The notes beneath the pieces are model-generated. The model did not search any database, was not told the DNA's origin, and worked only from the letters and a program-made list of their open reading frames with translations. From an uncultured Oscillospiraceae bacterium (GTDB taxonomy: Bacteria > Bacillota > Clostridia > Oscillospirales > Acutalibacteraceae): a DNA stretch of 64,000 nt. The stretch covers positions 1 through 64,000 of the forward strand of contig UQZY01000004.1 of NCBI GenBank assembly GCA_900545655.1, in the 5' to 3' direction. The translations under genes were made by a program, and so were the position numbers. Below are positions 1 through 8,979 of the stretch, piece after piece (positions within the stretch are counted from its first letter, which is position 1; each line of letters starts with the position of its first letter).

Positions 1-1
1 T

Positions 2-136
2 GCAGAAAGACCGGATGATGAAAATCTCATTATCCCCGAAGACTCATTCTTCAACCAGCAAAAGATTATTTCTTCCGCGGCGGAAAAAGCAGTTCCGGAC
101 TTAAACAGTAAAAGTAAAGATAAAAATGAAAAGTAA
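2..136 (+). CDS. C-terminal end of an unidentified protein (partial)
   Basis: An open frame enters from the left edge and stops with TAA at 134-136, giving 44 residues. The tail is polar and lysine-rich (it ends in NSKSKDKNEK), as in a disordered C-terminus. No domain or motif can be recognised, so no function is proposed. It is the only rightward gene before 11.4 kb and is followed by a strong shared terminator that also ends the leftward hemW operon. The lack of an upstream start is due to the window edge. Confidence 0.55.
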   Translation, partial: AERPDDENLIIPEDSFFNQQKIISSAAEKAVPDLNSKSKDKNEK

Positions 137-168
137 CCCAACGGTATAAAAAATAACAGCACAAAATA

Positions 169-216
169 AGAGCATTTAAAGACCGCCTTTCGGCGAACGC
201 TTTAAATGCTCTTTTT
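169..216. terminator. Bidirectional intrinsic terminator
   Basis: A perfect 13-bp outer stem (169-181 with 200-212) encloses a small inner CGCC/GGCG pairing. On the plus strand it is followed by a T-run (212-216), and on the minus strand by TTATTTTGT. It therefore serves both the rightward gene ending at 136 and the leftward hemW operon, whose stop codon lies in the T-run. Confidence 0.85.
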
Positions 217-1297
217 ATATCAATTCTGAAATAACGGTGTTTGACACGAGAAACCCCCTGTGGGTAAGCCTTAAGCCTTCATCGTCCAAAATAACATACG
301 GCTTCAATATTTCATTTCGTGCCTTTTCTATGGTTTCGGGTCTCAAGAGTTCAAGCCTCTTTACTCCCTCACGCAGTCTGAGTTTAAGCATAAGCCATTC
401 CTCATATGAACCGCCTTCACAGTCAAACCTCGGAGGAGCTCCGTTTATAAATGCATCGATATCCCTCTCATAGTAAAACCTTTTTCCGTTCATATACGAA
501 TGCGCGGCAGGACCTATTCCGAGGTATTCCTCACAGTTCCAGTATTTAAGATTGTGCTTGCTCTCGTATCCGGGAACGGCAAAGTTGGAAATTTCATATT
601 GCTTTATACCGTTACTTTCAAGTGTGTTACAAAGCATATCATAAAGCCTGCACACGGCGTCCTCATCCGGAAGCGACAAAGCTTCACGACGCCTTGAAAA
701 CACCGTTCCTTCCTCTATTTTGAGCATATATGCACTTATATGCTTCACCTTCTCGGACATACAGAATTCAAGTGATTTCGCGAGACTTTTTTCGGTCTGA
801 CAAGGAACACCTATCATAAGATCCAAGCTGATATTTTCAAAGCCGATTTTCCTCGCAAGGGACACAGCCTCGGAAACACGCTCGGGACCCGAAAGCCTGC
901 CGAGGTTTTTGCGCTCTGCTTCATCCGCAGACTGCATGCCGAAAGAAAGTCGGTTTACACCGGCTTCATACAGTATCGGCAAAACGCGTTCAAGGTCAGA
1001 GCCCGGATTGCATTCCACGGTTATTTCCGCTTCATCCATAAGCTCAAAGTTCTCTCTTGCACAGGAAAGCATCCGTGCGATAAACTCTCCCGGTATTGAA
1101 GACGGCGTTCCGCCTCCGAAATAAACGGTATCCACGGAGCGATTATACTCATGAGAAAAAGAGGCAGTGGTTTTCACTACTGCCTCCGTATATTTTTTTA
1201 TTGCTTCTTCAGATACCTGCACCTTGTAAAAATCACAGTATGGACAAAAGCTTTTACAAAAGGGTACGTGTATGTACAGTCCTATACTTTTTTTCAT
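215..1297 (-). CDS. hemW: HemW-type radical SAM protein (heme chaperone)
   Basis: HemW binds S-adenosylmethionine and a 4Fe-4S cluster and is thought to deliver heme to acceptor proteins. It is related to, but distinct from, oxygen-independent coproporphyrinogen oxidase. The N-terminus carries the CxxxCxxC cluster motif (CKSFCPYC) followed by the GGGTPS segment of the radical SAM barrel. The length of about 360 residues fits HemW. The ATG at 1297 is preferred because GAAGA lies 5 nt upstream; a TTG at 1315, directly after the lepA stop, would add six residues. It is the last gene of a lepA-hemW pair, a common order in Firmicutes, and probably shares the promoter at 5561-5589. Confidence 0.9.
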   Translation of the reverse strand: MKKSIGLYIHVPFCKSFCPYCDFYKVQVSEEAIKKYTEAVVKTTASFSHEYNRSVDTVYFGGGTPSSIPGEFIARMLSCARENFELMDEAEITVECNPGSDLERVLPILYEAGVNRLSFGMQSADEAERKNLGRLSGPERVSEAVSLARKIGFENISLDLMIGVPCQTEKSLAKSLEFCMSEKVKHISAYMLKIEEGTVFSRRREALSLPDEDAVCRLYDMLCNTLESNGIKQYEISNFAVPGYESKHNLKYWNCEEYLGIGPAAHSYMNGKRFYYERDIDAFINGAPPRFDCEGGSYEEWLMLKLRLREGVKRLELLRPETIEKARNEILKPYVILDDEGLRLTHRGFLVSNTVISELI

Positions 1298-1315
1298 ACA
1301 AATCTTCAAAAACAA

Positions 1316-3124
1316 TCATTCGTCAAGCTTCAGCACTGCCATAAATGCCTCCTGAGGCACCTCTACGCTGCCGAACTGACGCATACGTTTCTTTCCTTCT
1401 TTTTGCTTTTCAAGGAGCTTTTTCTTACGCGTTATGTCACCGCCGTAGCACTTGGCAAGCACGTCCTTGCGCATGGCCTTCACGGTTTCACGGGCGATAA
1501 CCTTACCGCCTATCGCCATTTGGATGGGAATTTCAAAAAGCTGACGAGGAATATTGTCCTTGAGCTTTTCCGCAATCTTTCTCGCCTTATTATATGCCTT
1601 TTCCGAGTGAATGATAAAGGAAAGCGCGTCTATCTGGTCACCGTTCAGCAACACATCAAGCTTCACAAGGTCTGACTGTGCATAGCCCTTTATCTCATAG
1701 TCAAAAGATGCATATCCGCGAGTTCTTGACTTAAGCACATCAAAAAAGTCGTAAATTATTTCGTTGAGCGGCAGCTCATAATGAATATCTACACGGTCGG
1801 CTGCAAGGTACTGCATATCCTTGAATACGCCTCTCCTCTCCTGACAGAGATCCATTATCGCACCGACATAATCGGGTGGAGCATAGATATGGGCGTTGGT
1901 TATCGGCTCCTCCGTGTACTTTATGGTTGCGGGATCCGGATAATTGCTAGGGTTGTCAATCTCGACACACTCACCGTCATTGAGATATATCTTGTAAATA
2001 ACGCTCGGAATGGTGGTAACAAGGTCGAGGTCATACTCCCTTTCAAGTCTCTCCTGAATTATTTCCAAATGAAGAAGACCTAAAAATCCGCAGCGGAAGC
2101 CGAAGCCCAGTGCACCTGAGGTTTCAGGCTCAAAGGAGAGCGCGGCATCATTAAGTTGAAGCTTTGCAAGTGCCTCCTTAAGATTTTCGTAATCAGCGCC
2201 GTCGGCAGGATAAATACCGCAGAAAACCATGGGATTTACTTTTCTGTAGCCCGGAAGCGGCTTATCGGCAGGTCGGCTTGCAAGCGTCACGGTATCTCCG
2301 ACACGTGCTTCCGAAACAGTCTTTATGGAAGCCGTTATATAACCCACCTCACCGGTCTTGAGAGCAGAAGCCGGTTCCATAGAAGTTGCACGCATATACC
2401 CCACTTCAACAACTGTAAATTCCGCACCTGTTGCCATCATGCGCATGGTATCTCCGGCCTTTATCTGACCGTCCATTATGCGTACATATACTATTACGCC
2501 CTTGTAGCTGTCGTATACGGAGTCGAAAATAAGCGCCTTGAGAGGTGCATTTTCGTCGCCCTGCGGCGGAGGAACCACCTTAACAATCTGCTCAAGCACC
2601 TGCTCTACATTTTCACCCGTTTTTGCGGAAACGCGCGGTGCCTCGGAGCAATCAAGACCTATTACATCCTCAACCTCCCTGCATACCGTTTCAGGGTCGG
2701 CAGCCGGCAAATCTATCTTGTTTATGACAGGACAAATCTCAAGGTCATGGTCTAGGGCAAGGTATGTATTGGCAAGTGTTTGTGCCTCTATTCCCTGTGT
2801 TGCGTCCACGATAAGAACAGCGCCCTCACAAGCTGCAAGAGAACGTGACACCTCATAGTTAAAGTCAACGTGACCGGGGGTGTCGATAAGATTAAGCTCA
2901 TATACCTCCCCGTCGCTTGCCTTGTAATCAAGCTTTACGGCGTGAGCCTTTATCGTTATTCCGCGTTCACGCTCAAGATCCATATTATCCAGAAGCTGCT
3001 CTGTCATGTCCCTTTTTGCAACAGTTCCCGTAAGCTCGAGAAGCCTGTCGGCAAGCGTGGATTTTCCGTGATCGATATGTGCAATTATTGAAAAATTGCG
3101 TATGTTGCTCTTATAATCCGACAT
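1316..3124 (-). CDS. lepA: Elongation factor 4 (LepA)
   Basis: LepA is a ribosome-associated translational GTPase that resembles EF-G without domain IV and affects translocation or initiation. The 602-residue length is typical. The G1 motif AHIDHGKST lies near residues 15-23, DTPGH marks G3 and NKIDLP marks G4. The C-terminal LepA-specific domain carries [15 protein letters not shown]. It overlaps the small upstream gene by 14 nt and ends directly before the hemW candidate starts, so lepA and hemW are almost certainly co-transcribed. Confidence 0.97.
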   Translation of the reverse strand: MSDYKSNIRNFSIIAHIDHGKSTLADRLLELTGTVAKRDMTEQLLDNMDLERERGITIKAHAVKLDYKASDGEVYELNLIDTPGHVDFNYEVSRSLAACEGAVLIVDATQGIEAQTLANTYLALDHDLEICPVINKIDLPAADPETVCREVEDVIGLDCSEAPRVSAKTGENVEQVLEQIVKVVPPPQGDENAPLKALIFDSVYDSYKGVIVYVRIMDGQIKAGDTMRMMATGAEFTVVEVGYMRATSMEPASALKTGEVGYITASIKTVSEARVGDTVTLASRPADKPLPGYRKVNPMVFCGIYPADGADYENLKEALAKLQLNDAALSFEPETSGALGFGFRCGFLGLLHLEIIQERLEREYDLDLVTTIPSVIYKIYLNDGECVEIDNPSNYPDPATIKYTEEPITNAHIYAPPDYVGAIMDLCQERRGVFKDMQYLAADRVDIHYELPLNEIIYDFFDVLKSRTRGYASFDYEIKGYAQSDLVKLDVLLNGDQIDALSFIIHSEKAYNKARKIAEKLKDNIPRQLFEIPIQMAIGGKVIARETVKAMRKDVLAKCYGGDITRKKKLLEKQKEGKKRMRQFGSVEVPQEAFMAVLKLDE

Positions 3125-3383
3125 TGTATTGCTCCGTTATCCACTGCTCCGCAGCTGAAATTCCCTCCGGGTTATATGAAAACTCGGATTTTTTAGTTCT
3201 GCCGGCAGCATCCTCAACCTCAAAACAGTTGTCTTTATATACAGCGGCAACAAAAACAGTCTCTATTTCATCCTTCTTTACCGAATAAAACTTATACCGA
3301 AAGCCCTTAAAACTTCCCGAGTACGTGTTTTTTTGCGACATATAGTCAAAACGCGGCAATTTTATTTTAAATTCGCTTTCCAT
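3111..3383 (-). CDS. Small protein of unknown function overlapping lepA
   Basis: This is a 90-residue soluble protein with no recognised domain; its sequence alternates basic and aromatic residues in an apparently beta-rich N-terminal half. The ATG at 3383 is chosen because AAAAGGA lies at a suitable distance upstream. The ATG at 3392 is too close to that site and adds only three residues. It starts shortly after the stop of the lipoprotein gene and its 3' end overlaps lepA by 14 nt, which suggests translational coupling. I infer that it is real from this tight packing; its role is unknown. Confidence 0.7.
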   Translation of the reverse strand: MESEFKIKLPRFDYMSQKNTYSGSFKGFRYKFYSVKKDEIETVFVAAVYKDNCFEVEDAAGRTKKSEFSYNPEGISAAEQWITEQYNVGL

Positions 3384-3396
3384 AAAATCCATCCTT

Positions 3397-5529
3397 TTAG
3401 TTTACGCGAAGATAACTTCCGGCTTTTATCGTCATGTTGTTATAACTTATGTCCGAGTCTGTGTAATTCACATACACATAGGTTTCATTGTTATACTCAG
3501 TACGGTAAAGCCCTTCCTGAAGCTTCCTTCTGTCTGTCATTCTCGCATTTCGCAAATCCGAAAAAACAGAGTTAAAGCTTTCGTATACGTCAAGTGACTT
3601 AGAGGTCCAGTTATCATAATAAAGAACCGATTTTTCAACGTCCTTCGGGGTATAGTCCGAGTTTGTCCAGCAAAAAGCCGGCAATGCACCGTAGTCTATA
3701 AGATGAAGCATGGTCTTGTCCATGTTCTCGGAAAGGTTAAGGTAAGGTCCGGTATACTCAACTGTTCCGTGAAGAATCATCTGAACAAAGGGTACCCCCT
3801 CGTAAGCCTCGGATTCTTCATACGTTGTATCCATGGGAATCTGTGAAATAATACCAGCATTTTTCAATACATAAAGGTTCCCGTTTTCAACCATGAGATC
3901 CCTATTGGTGGAAATTGCAATCGCCTGAGAAAAAATCTCGTCGGCATATTTTTGACGGTCGACATACTTTCCGGACATATCCGAGAAAAGAACCGACCCT
4001 ACGTCATCAAGACAGTAACCCGAAACATTGTGCTCTTTCATTCTGTTCATAAAAGATACAACGCTTTCGGATAGCTTTGAGTACGCAAGTCCCGTGTAAT
4101 CAAAGGTCTCGGCAGATGTTACATACCCTTTGAAAAGGTTCGGAACACTTACCTCTACCTTTCCTCCGCTTACACTCCCGGCTTTGCTTCCTCCGCTCGC
4201 GGAGGTCGTCATGTTGAGGTTTAAGAACATCTTAAAGCCCTGCGTATTCATATAATTCTGCAATTCCTCATAGGCTTTTTTTCCGCCGAGCTTTGATGAC
4301 AATCCGGCTTTGGCGAGAGCCTTCTGACGTATGCCGTCCGAAAGAGCTCCGTCATATCTTAAGCTTATAGCGTCAACGCCTTTTGATTTAAGCAATGTAA
4401 TTATGTCATAAGCATTACGAAATCCCGTGTACTCGGATGTCGCGCCGATTGTTCTGTTAAGACAGCCTATAAGAGTTACGTTCAGCGGAAGCTCACCCTC
4501 TGTTGAAACAGAACGTGTCGAAAGCTTGCCGCTACGTATAAGCTGTTCCTTACACACAGCCGCAATTCCGCCGTATGATGCCGAGGAGCCGGAAACGAAC
4601 TTGTAAGATACAGAAACACTTCCGTCATATGGCCTTTCGGCAATCAGCTTTTCCGAAGCGGGCGCAAGGTTGAAGTTTGCATATACCCCGGAAAGTCCTT
4701 TTTCCTTTGTGGCTGCACATATCTCGGAGATGGCGTCACCGTTTGTAACAACTGCCGCAAACGCGCCGTTGCCCCTGTGGAATCCGAAAGCGGGAATAAT
4801 ACTGAAATGCTCGGAGCTGCTTTTTACCGCAGGATCACTGCCGTATGTTTCGATTCTGTAATTTGCATCCTTTGATTTTTCAAGATTTATCAAAGCTCCC
4901 GAGCCGTCCGGAACAAGTATGAAGTCCCCGGTGTTCTTTTCTGCGGTAGCACCGAAGGAAGGCATAACAGACAAATCCGTTACCACAAAGCCTGAAACCC
5001 CGCTCACAATTTTTTCACAGTTGACAGAAACACTCATAAGGCCGTCCTTGAGGACTATTTCAAGTGTCACTGGTATTTTGAACTGCGGCTTATCCTTTTT
5101 TTCACTCAGCGTGTACCTGAGTTCTACTCCGTTATCCGTCTTTTTCGTCTCTGCGTTTCCGAACGCAACTGCATTGTCCTGAGAATTAAGTACATATGTT
5201 GTTTTTCCGTCAGAGACCCTGAGACTGAGCATGGCACCCTCTGCGTTCTCCGTCTCCGGCAATGCATACCAATACGTGCCTGCACTGTCCTTTACCGCAA
5301 CGGAACAATTTTTTTCATCAAGCAAAAGCTCATACAAGCCGGATTTTATAATTGATTTAAGTGCTGCTTTATCCTGCGTATGGAGCGAAGGCGACGGTTT
5401 TTCGGCAGAAATAACCTTTACCGAATCCGAAACCGTTATCTTATGTCCGCCGCATGACGCAAACAGAAAAGCCATGGCAACAGCCATGATAAGCGCCGTT
5501 AATTTTCTTGTAAATATATGTAATTTCAT
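3397..5529 (-). CDS. Large secreted lipoprotein, possibly DUF5696-like
   Basis: The 710-residue product starts with a basic n-region, a hydrophobic core and the lipobox FASC, so it is probably lipidated and held on the outer face of the membrane. The body is beta-rich, then contains TIM-barrel-like segments (for example GYCLDDVGS near residue 510), suggesting a glycoside-hydrolase-like fold. Its architecture and the VNYTDSD segment near the C-terminus recall DUF5696 proteins, but I recognise this only tentatively and assign no substrate. The ATG at 5529 follows GAGAGG by 10 nt; an upstream TTG falls within that ribosome binding site. It heads the lepA-hemW operon. Confidence 0.8.
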   Translation of the reverse strand: MKLHIFTRKLTALIMAVAMAFLFASCGGHKITVSDSVKVISAEKPSPSLHTQDKAALKSIIKSGLYELLLDEKNCSVAVKDSAGTYWYALPETENAEGAMLSLRVSDGKTTYVLNSQDNAVAFGNAETKKTDNGVELRYTLSEKKDKPQFKIPVTLEIVLKDGLMSVSVNCEKIVSGVSGFVVTDLSVMPSFGATAEKNTGDFILVPDGSGALINLEKSKDANYRIETYGSDPAVKSSSEHFSIIPAFGFHRGNGAFAAVVTNGDAISEICAATKEKGLSGVYANFNLAPASEKLIAERPYDGSVSVSYKFVSGSSASYGGIAAVCKEQLIRSGKLSTRSVSTEGELPLNVTLIGCLNRTIGATSEYTGFRNAYDIITLLKSKGVDAISLRYDGALSDGIRQKALAKAGLSSKLGGKKAYEELQNYMNTQGFKMFLNLNMTTSASGGSKAGSVSGGKVEVSVPNLFKGYVTSAETFDYTGLAYSKLSESVVSFMNRMKEHNVSGYCLDDVGSVLFSDMSGKYVDRQKYADEIFSQAIAISTNRDLMVENGNLYVLKNAGIISQIPMDTTYEESEAYEGVPFVQMILHGTVEYTGPYLNLSENMDKTMLHLIDYGALPAFCWTNSDYTPKDVEKSVLYYDNWTSKSLDVYESFNSVFSDLRNARMTDRRKLQEGLYRTEYNNETYVYVNYTDSDISYNNMTIKAGSYLRVN

Positions 5530-5560
5530 AGTAAAACAACCTCTCAAAAAATACCGATTA

Positions 5561-5589
5561 ATTTTACCACATTATAATTGTATTTTCAA
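5561..5589 (-). promoter_or_regulatory. Sigma-A-type promoter for the lipoprotein-lepA-hemW operon
   Basis: On the minus strand a -35 TTGAAA (5589-5584) and a -10 TAAAAT (5566-5561) are separated by exactly 17 nt. The predicted start lies about 25 nt before the lipoprotein ATG. Confidence 0.65.
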
Positions 5590-5623
5590 TTACATAAATA
5601 CACCAGCGGCGTTTCCAATACGG

Positions 5624-6268
5624 CTATGCGGCCATTCGCCTGCGCATATCCGAAAGCAGGCTACGCTCACGCCTTGAGACCTGAACCTGCGTCATCTCCA
5701 GAATATCCGCGACCTGCGCCTGAGTCTTTTCTTCAAAGTATCGCAGTCTTATAAGCTCCCTGTCTCTTTCGTCGAGATAATTCATAAGTTCCTCTACGGC
5801 GATACGGTTTATACTTTCGCTCTCAAAGGACTTTTCCTGAGCTGTCGTTTCCGTGAATTCCGCATCATCAATGGAAACGACCGGAGACAACGAATTGAGT
5901 ATTTCTGCCACATCCGAAATCTCCATATTCATTTTTTCCGACAGCTCGGCTATTCCTACCGCTCTGCCTTTTTCATTTTCCAGCTTCTCAAGGATTTCTC
6001 TACACCTTCTTGCCTTGTCTTTAAGGTCACGGCTGACTCTGATACTTCCGTCATTTCTGAAGCACTGCCTTATTTCTCCGAGTATAACCGGAACGGCATA
6101 TGTCGAAAACGCATAACCCAGCTTTTCGTCAAACCTTTTTGACGCCTTTACAAGACCCAGACATCCTGCAGAGTATAATTCCTCATATTCAATCCCTCTG
6201 TCTCTGAACTTATTTGCGCACATATGGACAAGCCCGAAATTTTCCGTAATAAGCAGATTACTGTCCAT
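5624..6268 (-). CDS. sigF: Sporulation sigma factor sigma-F (SpoIIAC)
   Basis: Sigma F is the first forespore-specific sigma factor. The 214-residue protein has sigma-70 region 2 (YSAGCLGLVKASKRFD, then FSTYAVPVILGEI), region 3, and a C-terminal region 4 helix-turn-helix (TQAQVADILEMTQVQVSRRE). Assignment to sigma F rather than sigma G or B rests mainly on the spoIIAA and spoIIAB genes directly upstream. The ATG at 6268 has AGGGA 6 nt upstream and lies 11 nt inside spoIIAB. The usual Firmicute protein is somewhat longer (about 250 residues), the difference being at the N-terminus. Confidence 0.93.
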   Translation of the reverse strand: MDSNLLITENFGLVHMCANKFRDRGIEYEELYSAGCLGLVKASKRFDEKLGYAFSTYAVPVILGEIRQCFRNDGSIRVSRDLKDKARRCREILEKLENEKGRAVGIAELSEKMNMEISDVAEILNSLSPVVSIDDAEFTETTAQEKSFESESINRIAVEELMNYLDERDRELIRLRYFEEKTQAQVADILEMTQVQVSRRERSLLSDMRRRMAA

Positions 6269-6710
6269 GGAGTTCCCTGCCGTGTATCCTCTTTTCCATA
6301 ACAACCGTTGTTCCTCTCTGCGGTACAGACCTCACGCGAAGCTTGTCCATAAAGCTCTCCATAACCGCAAAACCGAGACCGGAGCGCTCATCACCCTTGG
6401 TTGTATAAAGAGGCATCATAGCCTGCTTTATATCTTCTATTCCGCAGCCGTTATCTCTTATTTTTATCCTTACAACCCCTCCCTCGTATACGGTGCATGT
6501 TATGTATATCTTTCCGACCGAATCCTCGTACGCATGGACTATGCAGTTGGTAACAGCCTCCGACACAGCGGTCTTTATGTCCTGAAGTTCCTCAACGGTC
6601 GGATCGAGAGGCGCGACAAATGCACTCACCGAAACGCGTGCAAAGCCCTCATTCACAGACTTGCTGTCCATGGTCATTCTCATCTCATTTTCCTTTTTTC
6701 TGCCGCTCAT
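6258..6710 (-). CDS. spoIIAB: Anti-sigma-F factor and serine kinase SpoIIAB
   Basis: SpoIIAB holds sigma F inactive in the predivisional cell and phosphorylates SpoIIAA. The 150-residue protein has the GHKL ATPase signatures: an N box (SEAVTNCIVHAYED), a G1 box (IRDNGCGIEDI) and a G2 box (ERSGLGFAVMES). Its N-terminal NEGFARV segment matches the family. Its ATG overlaps the spoIIAA stop as ATGA, and its 3' end overlaps sigF, so stoichiometry may be set by translational coupling. Confidence 0.95.
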   Translation of the reverse strand: MSGRKKENEMRMTMDSKSVNEGFARVSVSAFVAPLDPTVEELQDIKTAVSEAVTNCIVHAYEDSVGKIYITCTVYEGGVVRIKIRDNGCGIEDIKQAMMPLYTTKGDERSGLGFAVMESFMDKLRVRSVPQRGTTVVMEKRIHGRELHGQ

Positions 6711-7039
6711 ACCGCAACACCCTCTCCTTTACATTTTTCTATTGTCGCTATTTTTTCAATACCGGACATCCTGAGTATCCTTTCAATTCTGGGCGATGTA
6801 TTTCTCACTGTAACGCTACCTCCAAAAAAATTTATAAGCTTATAGCGTCCCATCACGAGTCCGACTCCGGAGCTGTCCATGAAGCTGACTCCACCGAAGT
6901 CAAGGACAAGCCTTTTCGGCTTTATCATCTCAACCGACGTATCTATGCATTCACGCATATCCCTGGCACTGTGATGATCAATTTCACCAATCAAAAAAAC
7001 ATTCAGCGTATCACCGTTTTTTTCAAGTTTAACGGGCAT
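6707..7039 (-). CDS. spoIIAA: Anti-anti-sigma factor SpoIIAA
   Basis: This 110-residue STAS-domain protein releases sigma F from SpoIIAB when dephosphorylated by SpoIIE. The phospho-acceptor motif FMDSSGVG is present; its second serine corresponds to Ser58 of the Bacillus protein. The ATG at 7039 follows AGGAG by 8 nt; a GTG at 7048 overlaps that site and is less likely. It is the first gene of the spoIIA operon. Confidence 0.95.
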   Translation of the reverse strand: MPVKLEKNGDTLNVFLIGEIDHHSARDMRECIDTSVEMIKPKRLVLDFGGVSFMDSSGVGLVMGRYKLINFFGGSVTVRNTSPRIERILRMSGIEKIATIEKCKGEGVAV

Positions 7040-7067
7040 ATTTATCACTCCTGATTTCTTATTGTTC

Positions 7068-7102
7068 CCGGAATTCTCTGAAAAATACAGAAAACCCCTT
7101 AT
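7068..7102 (-). promoter_or_regulatory. Weak candidate sigma-H-like promoter for spoIIA
   Basis: On the minus strand AGAGAAT fits the sigma-H -10 consensus RnnGAAT. It is preceded by 13 nt and an AGGGGTT element that matches the -35 consensus only partly. The -35 lies inside the 3' arm of the upstream terminator. The family precedent (sigma-H control of spoIIA in Bacillus) is the main reason to propose it. Confidence 0.3.
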
Positions 7103-7120
7103 CCATTCAAGGATAAGGGG
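7095..7120 (-). terminator. Intrinsic terminator of the murC-LDT-acyl-CoA ligase operon
   Basis: A perfect 10-bp stem (7095-7104 with 7111-7120) with loop ATTCAA is followed on the minus strand by TTTTCTGTATTTTT. It separates the acyl-CoA ligase gene from spoIIAA. Confidence 0.8.
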
Positions 7121-7152
7121 CTTACGCCGAAAAATATGTCGATTAAAAAGCC

Positions 7153-8949
7153 TTAATCATCTTTTTTTTCGCTTTCTTCTTTGTGTTCTTCGCCATGCTT
7201 ATCTTTAGTTTTTTCATCCTCCATATTCGCATAACGCTTTATCTTGGATGTAGTTGTCTTTATAAACTCGCTTTCACGAAGAGAGAACTTTTTGATGTTC
7301 TTGTAGTTCGGAAGCTTTTTGTTAATATCCTTTATAACATCCGAAATTATCTTATGTATCTCATCCGAAGAAGGATCTTCCTCGCTCTTCTTCTTTTTCT
7401 TTATAGCGTCGATATCAGGAAAAATCTTCGCTTCAACCACGGTTTCATCGTTATCATCTTCATCAAAGCCCACAACCATTGATTCGGCAATAAGAGGATT
7501 GTTGTTGAGATGATACTCAATCTCCTCAGGATAGATATTCTTTCCGTTCTTTGTAACGATGACGTTCTTAATTCTGCCGTTTATGCGGAGAAGCCCGTCC
7601 TCTCCGACAAATCCGAGGTCACCTGTATGGAACCATCCGTATTCATCTAAAACCTCACGGGTCTGCTCTTCGTCCTTGTAGTAGCCGAGCATAACATTCG
7701 GACCTTTTACGCATATCTCTCCGACACCCTGAGCATCCTCGTTTATGAGCTTCACTTCTATTCCCGGAATTGGTCTGCCGACAGTATCCGTTGTAAAGAG
7801 CGCATCATAATTACATGAAACAAGGGGTGCGCATTCCGTAAGACCGTAGCCTATGTATGAAGGAATACCAAAGGTTTTGAAGTCCTTTATTACGTCTGGT
7901 CTTACAGCGGCGGCACCGATAATGATAAGTCTTAAGCGTCCGCCGAAATTTTTCGTTATCTCTTCGAAGATTTTATCGTTCATGTTTACGCCGACAGCAT
8001 TTGTAGATGCGGCAAGTATCTTACCGAAGGTGAGTTTTAACTTACCGCCCTTTTGTTCCGAAACAGCCTGCATGATTTTTCCGTGGAACTTTTCAAGCAT
8101 AAGAGGAACCGTCATAAGCACAGTCGGTTTTACCTCCTGGAAATTTCTCATGAGGTGAAGAAGGCTGTCATTGAAGGCGATACAGCAACCGTTGTAAAGC
8201 GGTGCGACAATGTCAAGTGAACACTCAAAGGTATGGTAAATCGGAAGAATCGAGAGATGTACGTCTCCCGGATGGATATCCGCCACACTTGAGTTTGACA
8301 TGACGACAAAGCATATGTTGTGTTGAGAGAGCATAACGCCCTTTGCAAGTCCTGACGTACCAGAAGTGAAAATTATAACACTGCAATCATCGGGATTTAT
8401 CTCGACATTCAAAAATTCATTGTAGTACTTGCTGTTTTCCGCAACAAGTTTTTTTCCTATTTCAAAAATAGCGTCAAAGCCGATATAACCGTCTCTGTCG
8501 TCAGCCTCATCCATAAGCACGATTTTCATTTTCTTCGGAAGCTCTTTTTTTCTTTCCTCAAGCTTTTTGAGCCCCTTTTTATCAATGAAAATCATCTCTG
8601 TTTCAGAAACCTCAAGAATCGTATTTATGTCGTCAAACATGAGTTCCTTGTCAATAGGAACAATTACATTGCCCGCTATCTGGGAAGCAAAATATGTAAG
8701 CACCCATCTGTAGGAATTGACTCCCATAACAGCAATTTTCTTTTTGTTTTTCATTCCGAGGGAAATAAGTGCCGTGCCGAGTGCCCATACCTGCGAATGA
8801 AATTCGGTATAATTGATATCATAGTATTCGCCGTTGCTCTTCCTGATTCTGAATGCCGGCTCATTTGCAAATTGCTCCGCCGACTGGTTAAGCATGTCTC
8901 TGAAGTCTCTGATTTCTCTGACCTCATAAAGTGGTTTACTGTTCTCCAT
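7153..8949 (-). CDS. AMP-forming long-chain acyl-CoA synthetase-like ligase
   Basis: Enzymes of this ANL family activate a carboxylic acid with ATP to an acyl-adenylate and transfer it to CoA. The 598-residue protein has the AMP-binding P-loop (IIFTSGTSGLAKG), a GYGLTECAP segment, the GWFHTGDLG motif, and a C-terminal hinge and catalytic region (NGRIKNVIVTKNGKNIYPEEIE). The extreme C-terminus is a charged lysine/glutamate tail. A fatty acid substrate is inferred from family resemblance only. The ATG at 8949 has GGGAG 9 nt upstream. It is the third gene of an operon with murC and an L,D-transpeptidase, an unusual neighbourhood that could point to an envelope lipid role. Confidence 0.85.
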   Translation of the reverse strand: MENSKPLYEVREIRDFRDMLNQSAEQFANEPAFRIRKSNGEYYDINYTEFHSQVWALGTALISLGMKNKKKIAVMGVNSYRWVLTYFASQIAGNVIVPIDKELMFDDINTILEVSETEMIFIDKKGLKKLEERKKELPKKMKIVLMDEADDRDGYIGFDAIFEIGKKLVAENSKYYNEFLNVEINPDDCSVIIFTSGTSGLAKGVMLSQHNICFVVMSNSSVADIHPGDVHLSILPIYHTFECSLDIVAPLYNGCCIAFNDSLLHLMRNFQEVKPTVLMTVPLMLEKFHGKIMQAVSEQKGGKLKLTFGKILAASTNAVGVNMNDKIFEEITKNFGGRLRLIIIGAAAVRPDVIKDFKTFGIPSYIGYGLTECAPLVSCNYDALFTTDTVGRPIPGIEVKLINEDAQGVGEICVKGPNVMLGYYKDEEQTREVLDEYGWFHTGDLGFVGEDGLLRINGRIKNVIVTKNGKNIYPEEIEYHLNNNPLIAESMVVGFDEDDNDETVVEAKIFPDIDAIKKKKKSEEDPSSDEIHKIISDVIKDINKKLPNYKNIKKFSLRESEFIKTTTSKIKRYANMEDEKTKDKHGEEHKEESEKKDD

Positions 8950-8979
8950 AAGAGTATTCTCCCGTCTCATTGAATTTGT

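Noticed and set aside
2156..2755. Rightward open frame of 199 codons inside lepA
   Set aside because: It lies entirely antisense to lepA, with Cys/His/Tyr-rich composition typical of shadow frames.
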